NCBI GenBank assembly: GCA_023428695.1
Contig: JAEYWY010000024.1
Coordinates: 1 to 64,000, forward strand
Length of the DNA stretch: 64,000 nt
DNA from: Bacteroidota bacterium
Lineage (GTDB): Bacteria > Bacteroidota > Bacteroidia > Cytophagales > Cyclobacteriaceae
Direction of reading: 5' to 3'
Position 1 is the stretch's first letter. Every line of letters starts with the position of its first letter. Position numbers and translations under genes: made by a program. Below are positions 41,938 to 50,862 of the stretch, in pieces. A model generated the notes under the pieces. It had not been told where the DNA came from. It worked only from the letters and a program-made list of their open reading frames with translations, and did not search any database.

Positions 41938-44412
41938 TTAGCCCGCTTTCTGATCCGTCAGAATAAACTGGAGGGGTACTTTTACTTTCTCCTTCAACAA
42001 GGCAATTCCCACCACCTCATCCACATTTTCCACGAAATGGAAAACCAATCCTTTAAGATAGTGTAGTTCAATTTCATCGATGTCACGCTTGTTGCGTTTG
42101 CTGAGTATGATTTCGCGAATGCCACTGCGTTTGGCTGCAAGAATCTTTTCCTTGATTCCTCCCACCGGAAGAACTTTTCCACGCAAGGTAATTTCACCGG
42201 TCATTGCAATACGCGACCTGACTTTGCGCTGCGTGTAAATGGAAGCAAGTGAAGTGAAAATCGTAATACCCGCTGAAGGTCCGTCCTTCGGTACGGCACC
42301 GGCGGGAACGTGAATGTGCAGATCGTATTGCTGGAAAACCCGATGATCGATTCCGAACCGTTCCGCGTTCGATTTCAGATACGACAACGCCGCCATAGCG
42401 GATTCCTTCATCACGTCGCCGAGTTGCCCTGAAAGCGTGAGCGTTCCCTTGCCACGGCTCAGACTTGATTCGACAAACAGAATTTCGCCACCAACCTGGG
42501 TCCATGCGAGGCCCGTTACAACACCGGCAACCTCGTTACTTTGATATAGTTCTTCATCAAAAATTTCTGCGCCAAGAACCTTTCGTACCGTTTCTTCACT
42601 CACGGTCTTTTCAAACGCTTCCTCCATCGCGACTGACTTGGCCGCGTTTCTTACAAGCGTAGCAATCTTGCGCTCGAGATTACGAACGCCAGACTCGCGT
42701 GTGTACTGACCGATAACCTTTGCGATGATCGATCGCGGGAATTTAACCTGGGACGACTTCAGGCCGTGTTCCCGGAGTTGTTTCGGTATCAGGTGCTGGA
42801 CAGCGATCTCGATTTTTTCTTCAAGCGTATAGCCTGTGATTTCAATGATCTCCATACGATCCCGCAACGCAGGGTGTATAGTATCAAGTGCATTGGCAGT
42901 TGCTATGAACAACACCTTTGACAGATCGTATTCTACTTCCAGATAGTTGTCACCAAACGCATTGTTCTGTTCGGGATCCAAAACTTCAAGCAATGCCGAT
43001 GACGGATCGCCACGGAAATCGCTCTTTACTTTATCGATCTCATCAAGGATAAAAACCGGATTGGATGACTGTGACTTCTTGATATTTTGAAGGATCTTGC
43101 CCGGCATCGCTCCAACGTACGTCTTGCGATGGCCGCGGATTTCGGCTTCATCGTGAACACCACCAAGAGACATTCTCACATACTTCCGCTTCAGCGCCTT
43201 TGCGATGGAACGACCAAGGGAAGTCTTTCCGACTCCGGGAGGTCCATACAAGCAAAGTATCGGTCCCTTCATATCCTTCTTGAGTTTCAGTACGGCCAGA
43301 TATTCCAGAATACGCGTTTTCACTTTGTCAAGTCCAAAGTGATCTTGATCGAGTATTTTCTTGGCGCGTTTCAGATCGAAGTCGTCCTGCGTGAATTCAT
43401 TCCACGGAAGATCGAGCATGAACTCAACATAGTTCATCGCCACAGGATATTCCGCGGCCATCGGGTTTATGCGCAGGAGTTTGTCGACTTCTTTTTCAAA
43501 GTGTTCCCTTGCCAGTTTAGGCCAGTTCTTTGATTCGGCACGCTTGCGCAATTTTTCAACCTCCTTATCCGGACCATCGTAACCAAGTTCATCCTGCAAC
43601 ACCTTGATTTGCTGCCGCAGGAAATAGTCGCGTTGCTGTTGATCAATATCGGTATGAACCTTCTTCTGAATCTCGTGCTTTATTTCCAGCATCTGAATAT
43701 CCTTCAGCATGTACTGGAGGAGCAGCGTGCCGCGATCCTTCAGGTTTGCAGTCTCGAGAATTTTCTGCTTCTCCGAGACTTCTACATTAAGGTTGGAAGA
43801 AAGGAAGTGCACGAGGAACGACATGCTTGTAATGTTGTCCAACGCCACTTGTGCCTCCTGCGGAATTTCCGGATTAAGTCTTAGTATTTTGGAAGCGGCG
43901 TCTTTCAGGGATTGAACGAGTGCTTTCGTTTCTTTGCTTCCGGGTGATGGAACCAGCTCCGGCTGCAAGTCTACTTTCGCCGTGAGGAAAGGTTCTTCCT
44001 GAACAAACTCGCGAATCGCGAAACGGTTTTTTCCCTGAATGATTATGGTTGTATTGCCATCAGGCAGCACGAGCATCTTGATGATCCGTGCAACGGTACC
44101 GGTACGGTACAAATCATCAATTGATGGTTCCTCGGCCTGCGAATTCTTTTGCGCCAGCACACCGACGATCCGGCTTCCCTGGTACGCTTTCTTCACAAGC
44201 TTGATTGACTTTTGTCGGCCTACGGTGATTGGAATAACAACCCCGGGGAATAAGACTGTATTCTTGATCGGGAGTATGGATAACTCCTCGGGTAAATCTT
44301 CCGGCTTAAGATCGGATTCCTGTTCAGGATTGATAAGCTGGATTAGGTCGTCCGAATCCTCCTGAACAAGTTGTATAGGAAATGCTTTGAACATGTATTG
44401 AAGCAGTGTCAT
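41938..44412 (-). CDS. lon: Lon, ATP-dependent endopeptidase La
   Basis: Cytoplasmic protease that degrades misfolded and regulatory proteins. The 824-residue protein has the N-terminal substrate-binding domain (ELSILPIKNTVLFPGVVIPI), the AAA+ domain with LYGPPGVGKTSLGRSIA and FILDEIDKV, and the protease domain with catalytic Ser in PKDGPSAGIT and Lys in VLPVGGIKEKILAAKRSG. ATG 44412 is used (MTLLQYMFKAF); ATG 44394 is also possible. A frame extending to 44511 runs into the porE-like gene's promoter region and is unlikely. Confidence 0.96.
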   Translation of the reverse strand: MTLLQYMFKAFPIQLVQEDSDDLIQLINPEQESDLKPEDLPEELSILPIKNTVLFPGVVIPITVGRQKSIKLVKKAYQGSRIVGVLAQKNSQAEEPSIDDLYRTGTVARIIKMLVLPDGNTTIIIQGKNRFAIREFVQEEPFLTAKVDLQPELVPSPGSKETKALVQSLKDAASKILRLNPEIPQEAQVALDNITSMSFLVHFLSSNLNVEVSEKQKILETANLKDRGTLLLQYMLKDIQMLEIKHEIQKKVHTDIDQQQRDYFLRQQIKVLQDELGYDGPDKEVEKLRKRAESKNWPKLAREHFEKEVDKLLRINPMAAEYPVAMNYVEFMLDLPWNEFTQDDFDLKRAKKILDQDHFGLDKVKTRILEYLAVLKLKKDMKGPILCLYGPPGVGKTSLGRSIAKALKRKYVRMSLGGVHDEAEIRGHRKTYVGAMPGKILQNIKKSQSSNPVFILDEIDKVKSDFRGDPSSALLEVLDPEQNNAFGDNYLEVEYDLSKVLFIATANALDTIHPALRDRMEIIEITGYTLEEKIEIAVQHLIPKQLREHGLKSSQVKFPRSIIAKVIGQYTRESGVRNLERKIATLVRNAAKSVAMEEAFEKTVSEETVRKVLGAEIFDEELYQSNEVAGVVTGLAWTQVGGEILFVESSLSRGKGTLTLSGQLGDVMKESAMAALSYLKSNAERFGIDHRVFQQYDLHIHVPAGAVPKDGPSAGITIFTSLASIYTQRKVRSRIAMTGEITLRGKVLPVGGIKEKILAAKRSGIREIILSKRNKRDIDEIELHYLKGLVFHFVENVDEVVGIALLKEKVKVPLQFILTDQKAG

Positions 44413-44541
44413 TATGGCACGCCTGCCGTGCCATAAGCGGTTTTGAAGCTGGCTCTCCCTAAAGACAATAGTAATGCCAAGAGAGTTGTAAAAGAAGCAA
44501 AATTGTGGCAACTTTAAGCCGTTGGCTGATTTTTTAACCCC

Positions 44542-44546
44542 GGAGG
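44542..44546 (+). promoter_or_regulatory. Strong ribosome binding site deciding a GTG start
   Basis: GGAGG lies four bases before GTG 44551, the start of the PorE-like gene. Such sites are rare in this window and here they fix a non-ATG start. Confidence 0.65.
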
Positions 44547-44550
44547 TTCA

Positions 44551-46515
44551 GTGAAAAGCTATTTTTTCATCGCGATTGCAGCCTTTTTGTTCCTCGGGTC
44601 ATTCTCCCTCCAGGCCCAGAAAACAAAAACCAAATTCAAAAAGGGCGGCACTGTCCTTTTGGATGATAGCCTGACAACATATAGTCAATCTGACATATTT
44701 CGCTTTCCGAACCTTAATAAGATTCAACGGTTCCAAGACGAGAAAGCGCTTCAGGAAATCAAAAAACTGAAAGACGCAGGTCGTAGCGAGGAACATTACC
44801 GCGCTTTGCTTGCATATGTACGGCGATTCGGTATTCACAATTTTTCACGGGACATTAACCTGCTTGTTGATTTGGCCGGGCTAAGTATAAGACACGGTCA
44901 ATCCGGCGAAGCAATATTGTGGTACAAACTCTTGCTAAAACACTACCCTGCGGATCCGCGCGCAACACAGCTCCGGTCCCAGTTCGACAGCCTCAACCGT
45001 AACAAAGCTGACCTTTATGTTCCACTGCGCGAATACTACGAACTCGTTGAGTACAGAAAGGAAATCGACACGCTGCGTCCGCCACAGGGCGTGCTGTTGA
45101 ACATGGGATATGGCGTAAACTCCGAAAAGGAAGACTACGGTCCCACTATTGGTAACGTGGACAATTTTCTCTTATTCACATCCAAACGAAACTCACATCT
45201 CGAACACAGCGGCAAGGTTTACAATGAGGATTTGTTCTATACCATCAAGAATGATACGATCTGGGGATTCGCCGAAGAATTCAAAACCATAAACACGCCA
45301 TACAACGAAGGCTCCGCATCACTCAGCCACGATGGCAAGTATCTCTTTTTTGCACGATGCAATTCGCCTGATGGCATGGGCAACTGCGACATCTACGTCG
45401 CTACCCTCAGGGCTGACAGCACATGGGGTGATGTAAAAAACCTGGGTCCGAACATAAACAGCATTTCGTGGGATTCACAACCGTCGTTGTCGCATTCCGG
45501 CGACACATTGTTCTTTGCTTCCGATCGTATTGGCGGATTCGGTTATTCCGACATTTACTTTTCGATTAAGGACAAGAACGGAAACTGGCAGAAGGCACAA
45601 AACATCGGACCTGTTATAAACACTCGTGGATTTGAAGTGAGCCCGTTTTTCCATCATCGCTTTAACGTTCTCTACTTCAGTTCAAATGGTCAGCCCTTGA
45701 ATTTCGGTGACTTTGATATTTACAAATCGTACCGCCACCAGCATGCGTGGGGCGAACCAAAGAACATCGGACCGCTTGTTAATGGTAGCGGGAGTGAATA
45801 TTATTTCACGATCGACTCGCAGTCGAACACCCTTTACTATGCGCGCTCATCAGAGAATGACCTCCGCAACCTGGACCTGTTTTCATTTCCGGTGCCAATG
45901 GAGGCACAACCCGAAGCGATTGTCAACCTTTCGGGATCGCTTGTCGATTCGCAGACAAAAAATCCAATGCGCGGAATTGTCAGTATCATTGATCTCGATA
46001 AAGGTGTTGAAGTTGCTCCGAAATTCCTTCGCGAAGACGGCTCTTTTGATTTTCAACTTATCAATAAAAGAAACTACCTGCTCATCATCCAGGGTGACGA
46101 CTTCTTCAGGATTGAAGAAATTTTCTTTCTGGATGGAGATCGCGTGCTGAATCTGGAAACGGAACCAATCGAACCGAAGATTGCTTTCAAATCCCTTGAG
46201 TTTGAAAACGGCAAGGCGGACATTCTACCGGAAATGCATCAGGACCTGGACAAGCTCGCGAATTTCCTGATCGATCATCCCCGTGTGAAGTTGAATATTT
46301 CTGGGCATACTGATTCGGCGGGAAGCGAGGAATCAAATCTTCGTCTGTCACAGGCGAGAGCTGATGCCATCAAGGCTTATCTGATCTATCAATTCAAAAT
46401 TGATGCGGCGCGTATTGAAGCGCACGGATACGGAAGCTCGCGGCCAATAGTCCTGGAGAAAACTGACGAAGACAGAAGCCTCAACAGACGAGTCGAATTC
46501 GAAATCCGGCGTTAG
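44551..46515 (+). CDS. PorE-like OmpA family protein with PD40 propeller
   Basis: 654-residue exported protein. In order: signal peptide (MKSYFFIAIAAFLFLGSFSLQAQ), a helical TPR-like region (about 60-160), WD40-like PD40 beta-propeller repeats (about 185-450: SASLSHDGKYLFFARC, QPSLSHSGDTLFFASDR), a carboxypeptidase-regulatory-like domain (about 455-535), and a C-terminal OmpA peptidoglycan-binding domain (about 545-654, NISGHTDSAGSEESNLRLSQARA). PorE of the type IX secretion system has this same order, and it binds peptidoglycan. Several paralogs of this layout exist in Bacteroidota, so PorE is likely but not certain. It is divergent from lon. Confidence 0.75.
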   Translation: MKSYFFIAIAAFLFLGSFSLQAQKTKTKFKKGGTVLLDDSLTTYSQSDIFRFPNLNKIQRFQDEKALQEIKKLKDAGRSEEHYRALLAYVRRFGIHNFSRDINLLVDLAGLSIRHGQSGEAILWYKLLLKHYPADPRATQLRSQFDSLNRNKADLYVPLREYYELVEYRKEIDTLRPPQGVLLNMGYGVNSEKEDYGPTIGNVDNFLLFTSKRNSHLEHSGKVYNEDLFYTIKNDTIWGFAEEFKTINTPYNEGSASLSHDGKYLFFARCNSPDGMGNCDIYVATLRADSTWGDVKNLGPNINSISWDSQPSLSHSGDTLFFASDRIGGFGYSDIYFSIKDKNGNWQKAQNIGPVINTRGFEVSPFFHHRFNVLYFSSNGQPLNFGDFDIYKSYRHQHAWGEPKNIGPLVNGSGSEYYFTIDSQSNTLYYARSSENDLRNLDLFSFPVPMEAQPEAIVNLSGSLVDSQTKNPMRGIVSIIDLDKGVEVAPKFLREDGSFDFQLINKRNYLLIIQGDDFFRIEEIFFLDGDRVLNLETEPIEPKIAFKSLEFENGKADILPEMHQDLDKLANFLIDHPRVKLNISGHTDSAGSEESNLRLSQARADAIKAYLIYQFKIDAARIEAHGYGSSRPIVLEKTDEDRSLNRRVEFEIRR

Positions 46516-46522
46516 CGAAAAC

Positions 46523-46552
46523 AAAAAGAGGCCGCTTTTGAAAAGCAGCCTC
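46523..46552 (-). terminator. Intrinsic terminator of rseP
   Basis: Minus strand GAGGCTGCTTTT / AAAAGCGGCCTC (46552-46528) with a single mismatch, then TTTTTGTTTT. Confidence 0.8.
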
Positions 46553-46583
46553 CGTTATTCTTCGATCATTCAGAATATTTTTT

Positions 46584-47948
46584 CTACGTCTTTGTGAACA
46601 ACCTGATGATGTCGTTGGCAAAGATGAAAACCATCAGCGCAAGCAACATTACCATGCCGACCTTTTGCGCTGCTTCAAGGAATTGATCACTTGGTTTGCG
46701 GCGTGAGATTATCTCGTATGAAAGGAACATTACGTGTCCACCATCAAGCGCGGGAATCGGCAACAGGTTCATGAATGCAAGCACGAGTGAAAGAACACCG
46801 GTAAGAGACCAGAATCTCGCCCAATCCCATTCACCACCAAAAGCCTGTGCGATACCGATGGGACCGTGCAGCGACTCCGTTGGTTTCAACACCCCTGAAA
46901 CTACTTTACCGAGAGCTTTAACCTGCACAACCAACGTAGTAAATGCACGCTCTGTGCCCAGCGGAACGGATTCAAAAAAACCATATGTAATTCGCTCACT
47001 TGCTTTTTCAACAAAGCTCTCATCGGTTGGAAGGAAGCCAATTGCCCGGGTAAATTCTTCATCCTCGTCTTTTAGTTTGGTGAACGCCTGATTATCGAAG
47101 GCAAGCACCTCACCGTTACGTTCAACCTTGAAACTGATTGAATTCGACTGAGTCTCGCGAACGGCGTCATAAACCTGGTCAAAGTACGTCACCGGTTTAC
47201 CATAAACTTCGACAACTTTATCGCCAGGCTGAAGCCCGACGTTTTCGGCAATTGAATTTTCAATCACCTTGCCAACCACCGGCTCAAAACGATAAAGCAC
47301 AAAATTGCCGGCGTTTTCCCTACGGTTAAAGTTCCGGATGAAGTCCGCAGGCAGATCAATTCTTATTTGTTCGCCGTTACGGTCAACGGTAAGGTATGCA
47401 TTGTCGCTGAGCAGCGTCTGCGCTTTCAGCAGGTCCTCGAAGTAACGAAAGTCGTGCCCGTTGATCGCGATGATTTTATCGCCGGTCCTGAGTCCAACTG
47501 ATTCTCCCACCTCGCCCACGTGGAAACCACCGTTCTTGTTGATCTCATCCTTGAGAATGTTTTCATCGCCCACCAGCCAGGTAAGTCCGATAAATATCAG
47601 GATACCAACAATGACGTTAACGAAAATTCCGCCAAGCATAACTATGAGGCGTTGCCATGCTGGTTTGCTGCGAAACTCCCAGGGTTGAGGTTCCTGCTTC
47701 ATAGCTTCGGTGTCGAGTGATTCGTCGATCATACCGGATATCTTCACATATCCGCCCAACGGAATTGCACTGAATGCATATTCGGTTTCACCTTTCCTGA
47801 AGGACCAGATTTTAGGGGGAAATCCAATTGAAAACTGTTCGACCCGCATGCCGAAGTATTTTGCGGCGAGCAGGTGGCCCATTTCGTGAACCGCTACCAA
47901 AATTGAAAGACTCAGCATCAGCTGAGCAATCATGATCATTGCATCCAT
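46584..47948 (-). CDS. rseP: RseP, site-2 intramembrane metalloprotease
   Basis: Inner-membrane zinc protease that cleaves anti-sigma factors and signal peptides within the membrane. The 454-residue protein has the active site HEMGH at 21-25 in the first helix, two PDZ domains (about 130-200 and 210-290: VGLRTGDKIIAINGHDF, VGLQPGDKVVEVYGKPV) and the third zinc ligand in NLLPIPALDGGH. It lies 45 bases after dxr; the pair dxr-rseP is common in bacteria. Strong terminator follows. Confidence 0.95.
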   Translation of the reverse strand: MDAMIMIAQLMLSLSILVAVHEMGHLLAAKYFGMRVEQFSIGFPPKIWSFRKGETEYAFSAIPLGGYVKISGMIDESLDTEAMKQEPQPWEFRSKPAWQRLIVMLGGIFVNVIVGILIFIGLTWLVGDENILKDEINKNGGFHVGEVGESVGLRTGDKIIAINGHDFRYFEDLLKAQTLLSDNAYLTVDRNGEQIRIDLPADFIRNFNRRENAGNFVLYRFEPVVGKVIENSIAENVGLQPGDKVVEVYGKPVTYFDQVYDAVRETQSNSISFKVERNGEVLAFDNQAFTKLKDEDEEFTRAIGFLPTDESFVEKASERITYGFFESVPLGTERAFTTLVVQVKALGKVVSGVLKPTESLHGPIGIAQAFGGEWDWARFWSLTGVLSLVLAFMNLLPIPALDGGHVMFLSYEIISRRKPSDQFLEAAQKVGMVMLLALMVFIFANDIIRLFTKT

Positions 47949-47993
47949 TCTTAATCTATAATCGTTTTCTCTTTAATCTTATTCTAATAAGGG

Positions 47994-49151
47994 CTATTTC
48001 AGCATTTCAAGGGCAATTGAGCGGGTTTTCTGATCCGTTTCAACGTAATCCTCATACGCCGGAGCTTCTATATAATCCATTTTAGCCAGGCAACGTTCCA
48101 CAACATCGGACATTTCCAGGAAACCAATACGGTCCTTCAGAAACTGATCAACCGCGATTTCGTTCGCGGCGTTCAGGACACATGGCATGTTGCCGCCCCT
48201 TTTCAGCGCCTCGTAAGCTAATGCAAGATTACGAAAAGTTTCAATATCGGGTTTTTCGAAAGTAAAAGCAGGGTAAGCTAAAAAGTCAAAACGCGGAAAA
48301 TCAGCTTTCAGCCGCCGGGGGTAGCCGAGTGCAAACTGAATCGGTAATCGCATATCCGGCAACCCAAGCTGAGCCTTGATTGACCCGTCTTCAAACTGAA
48401 CAAGCGAATGAATAATGGACTGTGGATGCACTACAACTTCAATCTGCTTTGCATCCAGTCCGAAAAGCCACTTTGCTTCAATTACCTCCAGCCCTTTGTT
48501 CATTAGACTGGCCGAATCAATTGTGATCTTCGCCCCCATATTCCAGTTGGGATGCTTCAGCGCCTGCGCTTTCGTAACACCCGCCAGCTCGGAGCGCGTT
48601 TTACCCCGGAAAGGACCCCCCGAAGCGGTCAGGATAATCTTCTCGATCGGGTTATGGAATTCGCCAACCAGACATTGAAAGATTGCCGAGTGTTCCGAAT
48701 CAACAGGATAAATATTTACACCTCTTTCGCGAGCCAAACCGGTAATCAACGCACCGGCAACAACGAGCGTTTCTTTATTTGCAAGGGCAACAGTCTTGTT
48801 GGCCTCCACCGCCTTTATTGTTGGCTTCAGTCCACAATAGCCAACCAATGCTGTAAGCACCAGGTCGACGGTCTCCATTTGAGCAACCGAACACAACGCG
48901 CTTTCGCCGGTGTACACTTTAATATGCGTATGCAAGAGCGCGTTCTTTACTGTTTCGTAATGATCTTCATTGCCAATCACAACCACATTGGGCTCAAACT
49001 TAAGTGCCTGCTCAATCAATAGCGCCGCATTGTTTTGTGCTGTGAGGACCTCCACTTCAAAAAGGTCGCGATGAGCTGAAATCACGTCAAGTGCCTGAGT
49101 GCCGATTGATCCCGTGGATCCGAAAATCGCGATGTGTTTCTTTTCGTTCAA
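47994..49151 (-). CDS. dxr: Dxr, 1-deoxy-D-xylulose 5-phosphate reductoisomerase
   Basis: First committed enzyme of the MEP isoprenoid route, NADPH-dependent. The 385-residue protein has the NADPH-binding start IAIFGSTGSIGTQALDVI, LANKETLVVAG, PVDSEHSAIFQCL, the substrate/metal loop TASGGPFRG and PNWNMGAKITIDSASLMNKGLE. The only start that keeps the Rossmann fold is TTG 49151 (MNEKKHIAIFG): an in-frame TAA lies two codons upstream and no ATG or GTG is available. It is followed by rseP. Confidence 0.96.
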   Translation of the reverse strand: MNEKKHIAIFGSTGSIGTQALDVISAHRDLFEVEVLTAQNNAALLIEQALKFEPNVVVIGNEDHYETVKNALLHTHIKVYTGESALCSVAQMETVDLVLTALVGYCGLKPTIKAVEANKTVALANKETLVVAGALITGLARERGVNIYPVDSEHSAIFQCLVGEFHNPIEKIILTASGGPFRGKTRSELAGVTKAQALKHPNWNMGAKITIDSASLMNKGLEVIEAKWLFGLDAKQIEVVVHPQSIIHSLVQFEDGSIKAQLGLPDMRLPIQFALGYPRRLKADFPRFDFLAYPAFTFEKPDIETFRNLALAYEALKRGGNMPCVLNAANEIAVDQFLKDRIGFLEMSDVVERCLAKMDYIEAPAYEDYVETDQKTRSIALEMLK

Positions 49152-49186
49152 CGTTTAGTGGTATAGGTTGTCTTAGGTTTTCAGTA

Positions 49187-50686
49187 CTACGAGGCCATGA
49201 ACGGTTTTAATCCGTCCGCAATGCGACGGTCATTGGATAAACGCGGTACCTTGTTTTGTCCACCGAGTTTTCCCAGTGACTTCATGTACTCAATAAACGC
49301 ATTTCTTTTCAAAGGAGAAATTCTCAGCGTTCGCAGAATACTTCCTGAAAGCAGGTCGTCGTAATAAACATTCAGTCCCCGCAATTGGTTATCCAGTTCG
49401 ACTGCGAAAGCATTCATATCATCGGGTGTTCGCGAGAATTCGATAAACCACTCGTGATGCGGAAGTCCTTCAGAAGGTGCCACCTGAGGTGCGACCGTAA
49501 ACTCGATGATTTCAACCCCCGGAAATTTCGCCAGTGTGAGATGCATCGCCTTTTCGACTTCTTCACCGATTACGTGCTCCCCGAACGCCGAAATAAAGTG
49601 TTTTATCCTTCCTGTAACGATAACACGAAAAGGATTCTTCGAAACAAATTTTATCGTGTCACCGATTGAATAGCCCCACAACCCTGCATTGCTGTTCAAG
49701 ATGACCGCGTAATTGCGGTTTAATTCAACCTCCTCAATATTCAGGCGTGTAGGGTTATCGTTGAAGTATTCATCAACCGGAATAAATTCGAAAAAAATAC
49801 CGCTGTTCAGCAAAAGCAGCAGACCTGGTTCGGTCTGGGAATCCTGATACGCGATAAATCCTTCGGAGGCCGGATATGTTTCGATCGACGGAATCTTTTT
49901 TCCAATGGTCTCTTCCAAACGACGGCGATAGGGTTCAAAATTCACGCCGCCATATATAAACATGGAGAAGTCGGGAAAAACATCCTTGATAAGTTTTCCG
50001 GTCCGTTCGTGAATTCGATCGAAATACATCTGAACCCACGGCGGAATACCGGATATCAACGTCATCCTTTCGTTGATCGTTTCGTCAATAATGCGTTCCA
50101 GTTTTTCTTCCCAGTCTTCAATACAGTTCGTTGCGTACGAAGGTTTTTGATTTGTTCTCAGGTGACCTGGCACGTGATGGTTTACAATGCCGGAGAGTCG
50201 GCCGGTTTTGATTCCATTTTTATCATCCAACTCGGGGCTTCCTGAAAGGAAGATCAGTTTACCATCGAGGAACGCGGCATTGCCTGTCTCATGCACGTAA
50301 CTCAATATCGCGTTTCGCGCGCTGTTGATATGATTTGGAACCGACTCACGGGTAATAGGAATATACTTCGTACCAGACGTTGTTCCCGAAGTTTTTGCCA
50401 GGTATACCGGCTTTCCTTTCCACAAAACGTCAGGTTTGCCCTCGAGTATTCTGTCGATATAGCCCCTAAGGTCCTCATAATCGCGGACCGGCACGCGGCT
50501 TTTGAAATCAGAATGATCCTTAATCGACTGAAAGTCATGTTCTTGCCCGAAAATTGTATGCTTCGCGCCTTCCAGGAGCGATTGCAACGTGGAATGCTGA
50601 AAACGTGCGGGTGAAAGGGACCAGTTTTTTGTCTGCGCAGCAATGTAAGCTGCAAACGGCCTGGCCAGTAGTGATCGGACTCCCAT
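49187..50686 (-). CDS. GH3 family acyl-acid-amido synthetase-like protein
   Basis: 499-residue cytoplasmic protein of the GH3 (auxin-responsive promoter) family in the adenylate-forming superfamily. The ATP-binding motif is LAKTSGTTSGTKYIPIT, followed by GGVNFEPYRRRLEE, ETYPASEGFIAYQ and the FVVTGRIKHFISAFGEHV-type hinge. Plant members join amino acids to hormones; bacterial members are mostly uncharacterised, so the substrate cannot be named. ATG at 50686. It is divergent from the HtrA gene with 176 bases between starts and lies just upstream of dxr with a 35-base gap. Confidence 0.88.
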   Translation of the reverse strand: MGVRSLLARPFAAYIAAQTKNWSLSPARFQHSTLQSLLEGAKHTIFGQEHDFQSIKDHSDFKSRVPVRDYEDLRGYIDRILEGKPDVLWKGKPVYLAKTSGTTSGTKYIPITRESVPNHINSARNAILSYVHETGNAAFLDGKLIFLSGSPELDDKNGIKTGRLSGIVNHHVPGHLRTNQKPSYATNCIEDWEEKLERIIDETINERMTLISGIPPWVQMYFDRIHERTGKLIKDVFPDFSMFIYGGVNFEPYRRRLEETIGKKIPSIETYPASEGFIAYQDSQTEPGLLLLLNSGIFFEFIPVDEYFNDNPTRLNIEEVELNRNYAVILNSNAGLWGYSIGDTIKFVSKNPFRVIVTGRIKHFISAFGEHVIGEEVEKAMHLTLAKFPGVEIIEFTVAPQVAPSEGLPHHEWFIEFSRTPDDMNAFAVELDNQLRGLNVYYDDLLSGSILRTLRISPLKRNAFIEYMKSLGKLGGQNKVPRLSNDRRIADGLKPFMAS

Positions 50687-50862
50687 AGCAAACTCGGCGC
50701 AAGATAACAGAACTCCCCGAATATTTGGGCCGGTCAGCTTCCGGTAGAACGCTTCCGGGGACCTGTTTTATTGCAGGGTTTTTATATTTGGACCCGGATT
50801 TGAAGGACAAAGAGAAAACTTTTCCAATTGAACGAACGTCTATCCAAACAGAGCAGAATATT

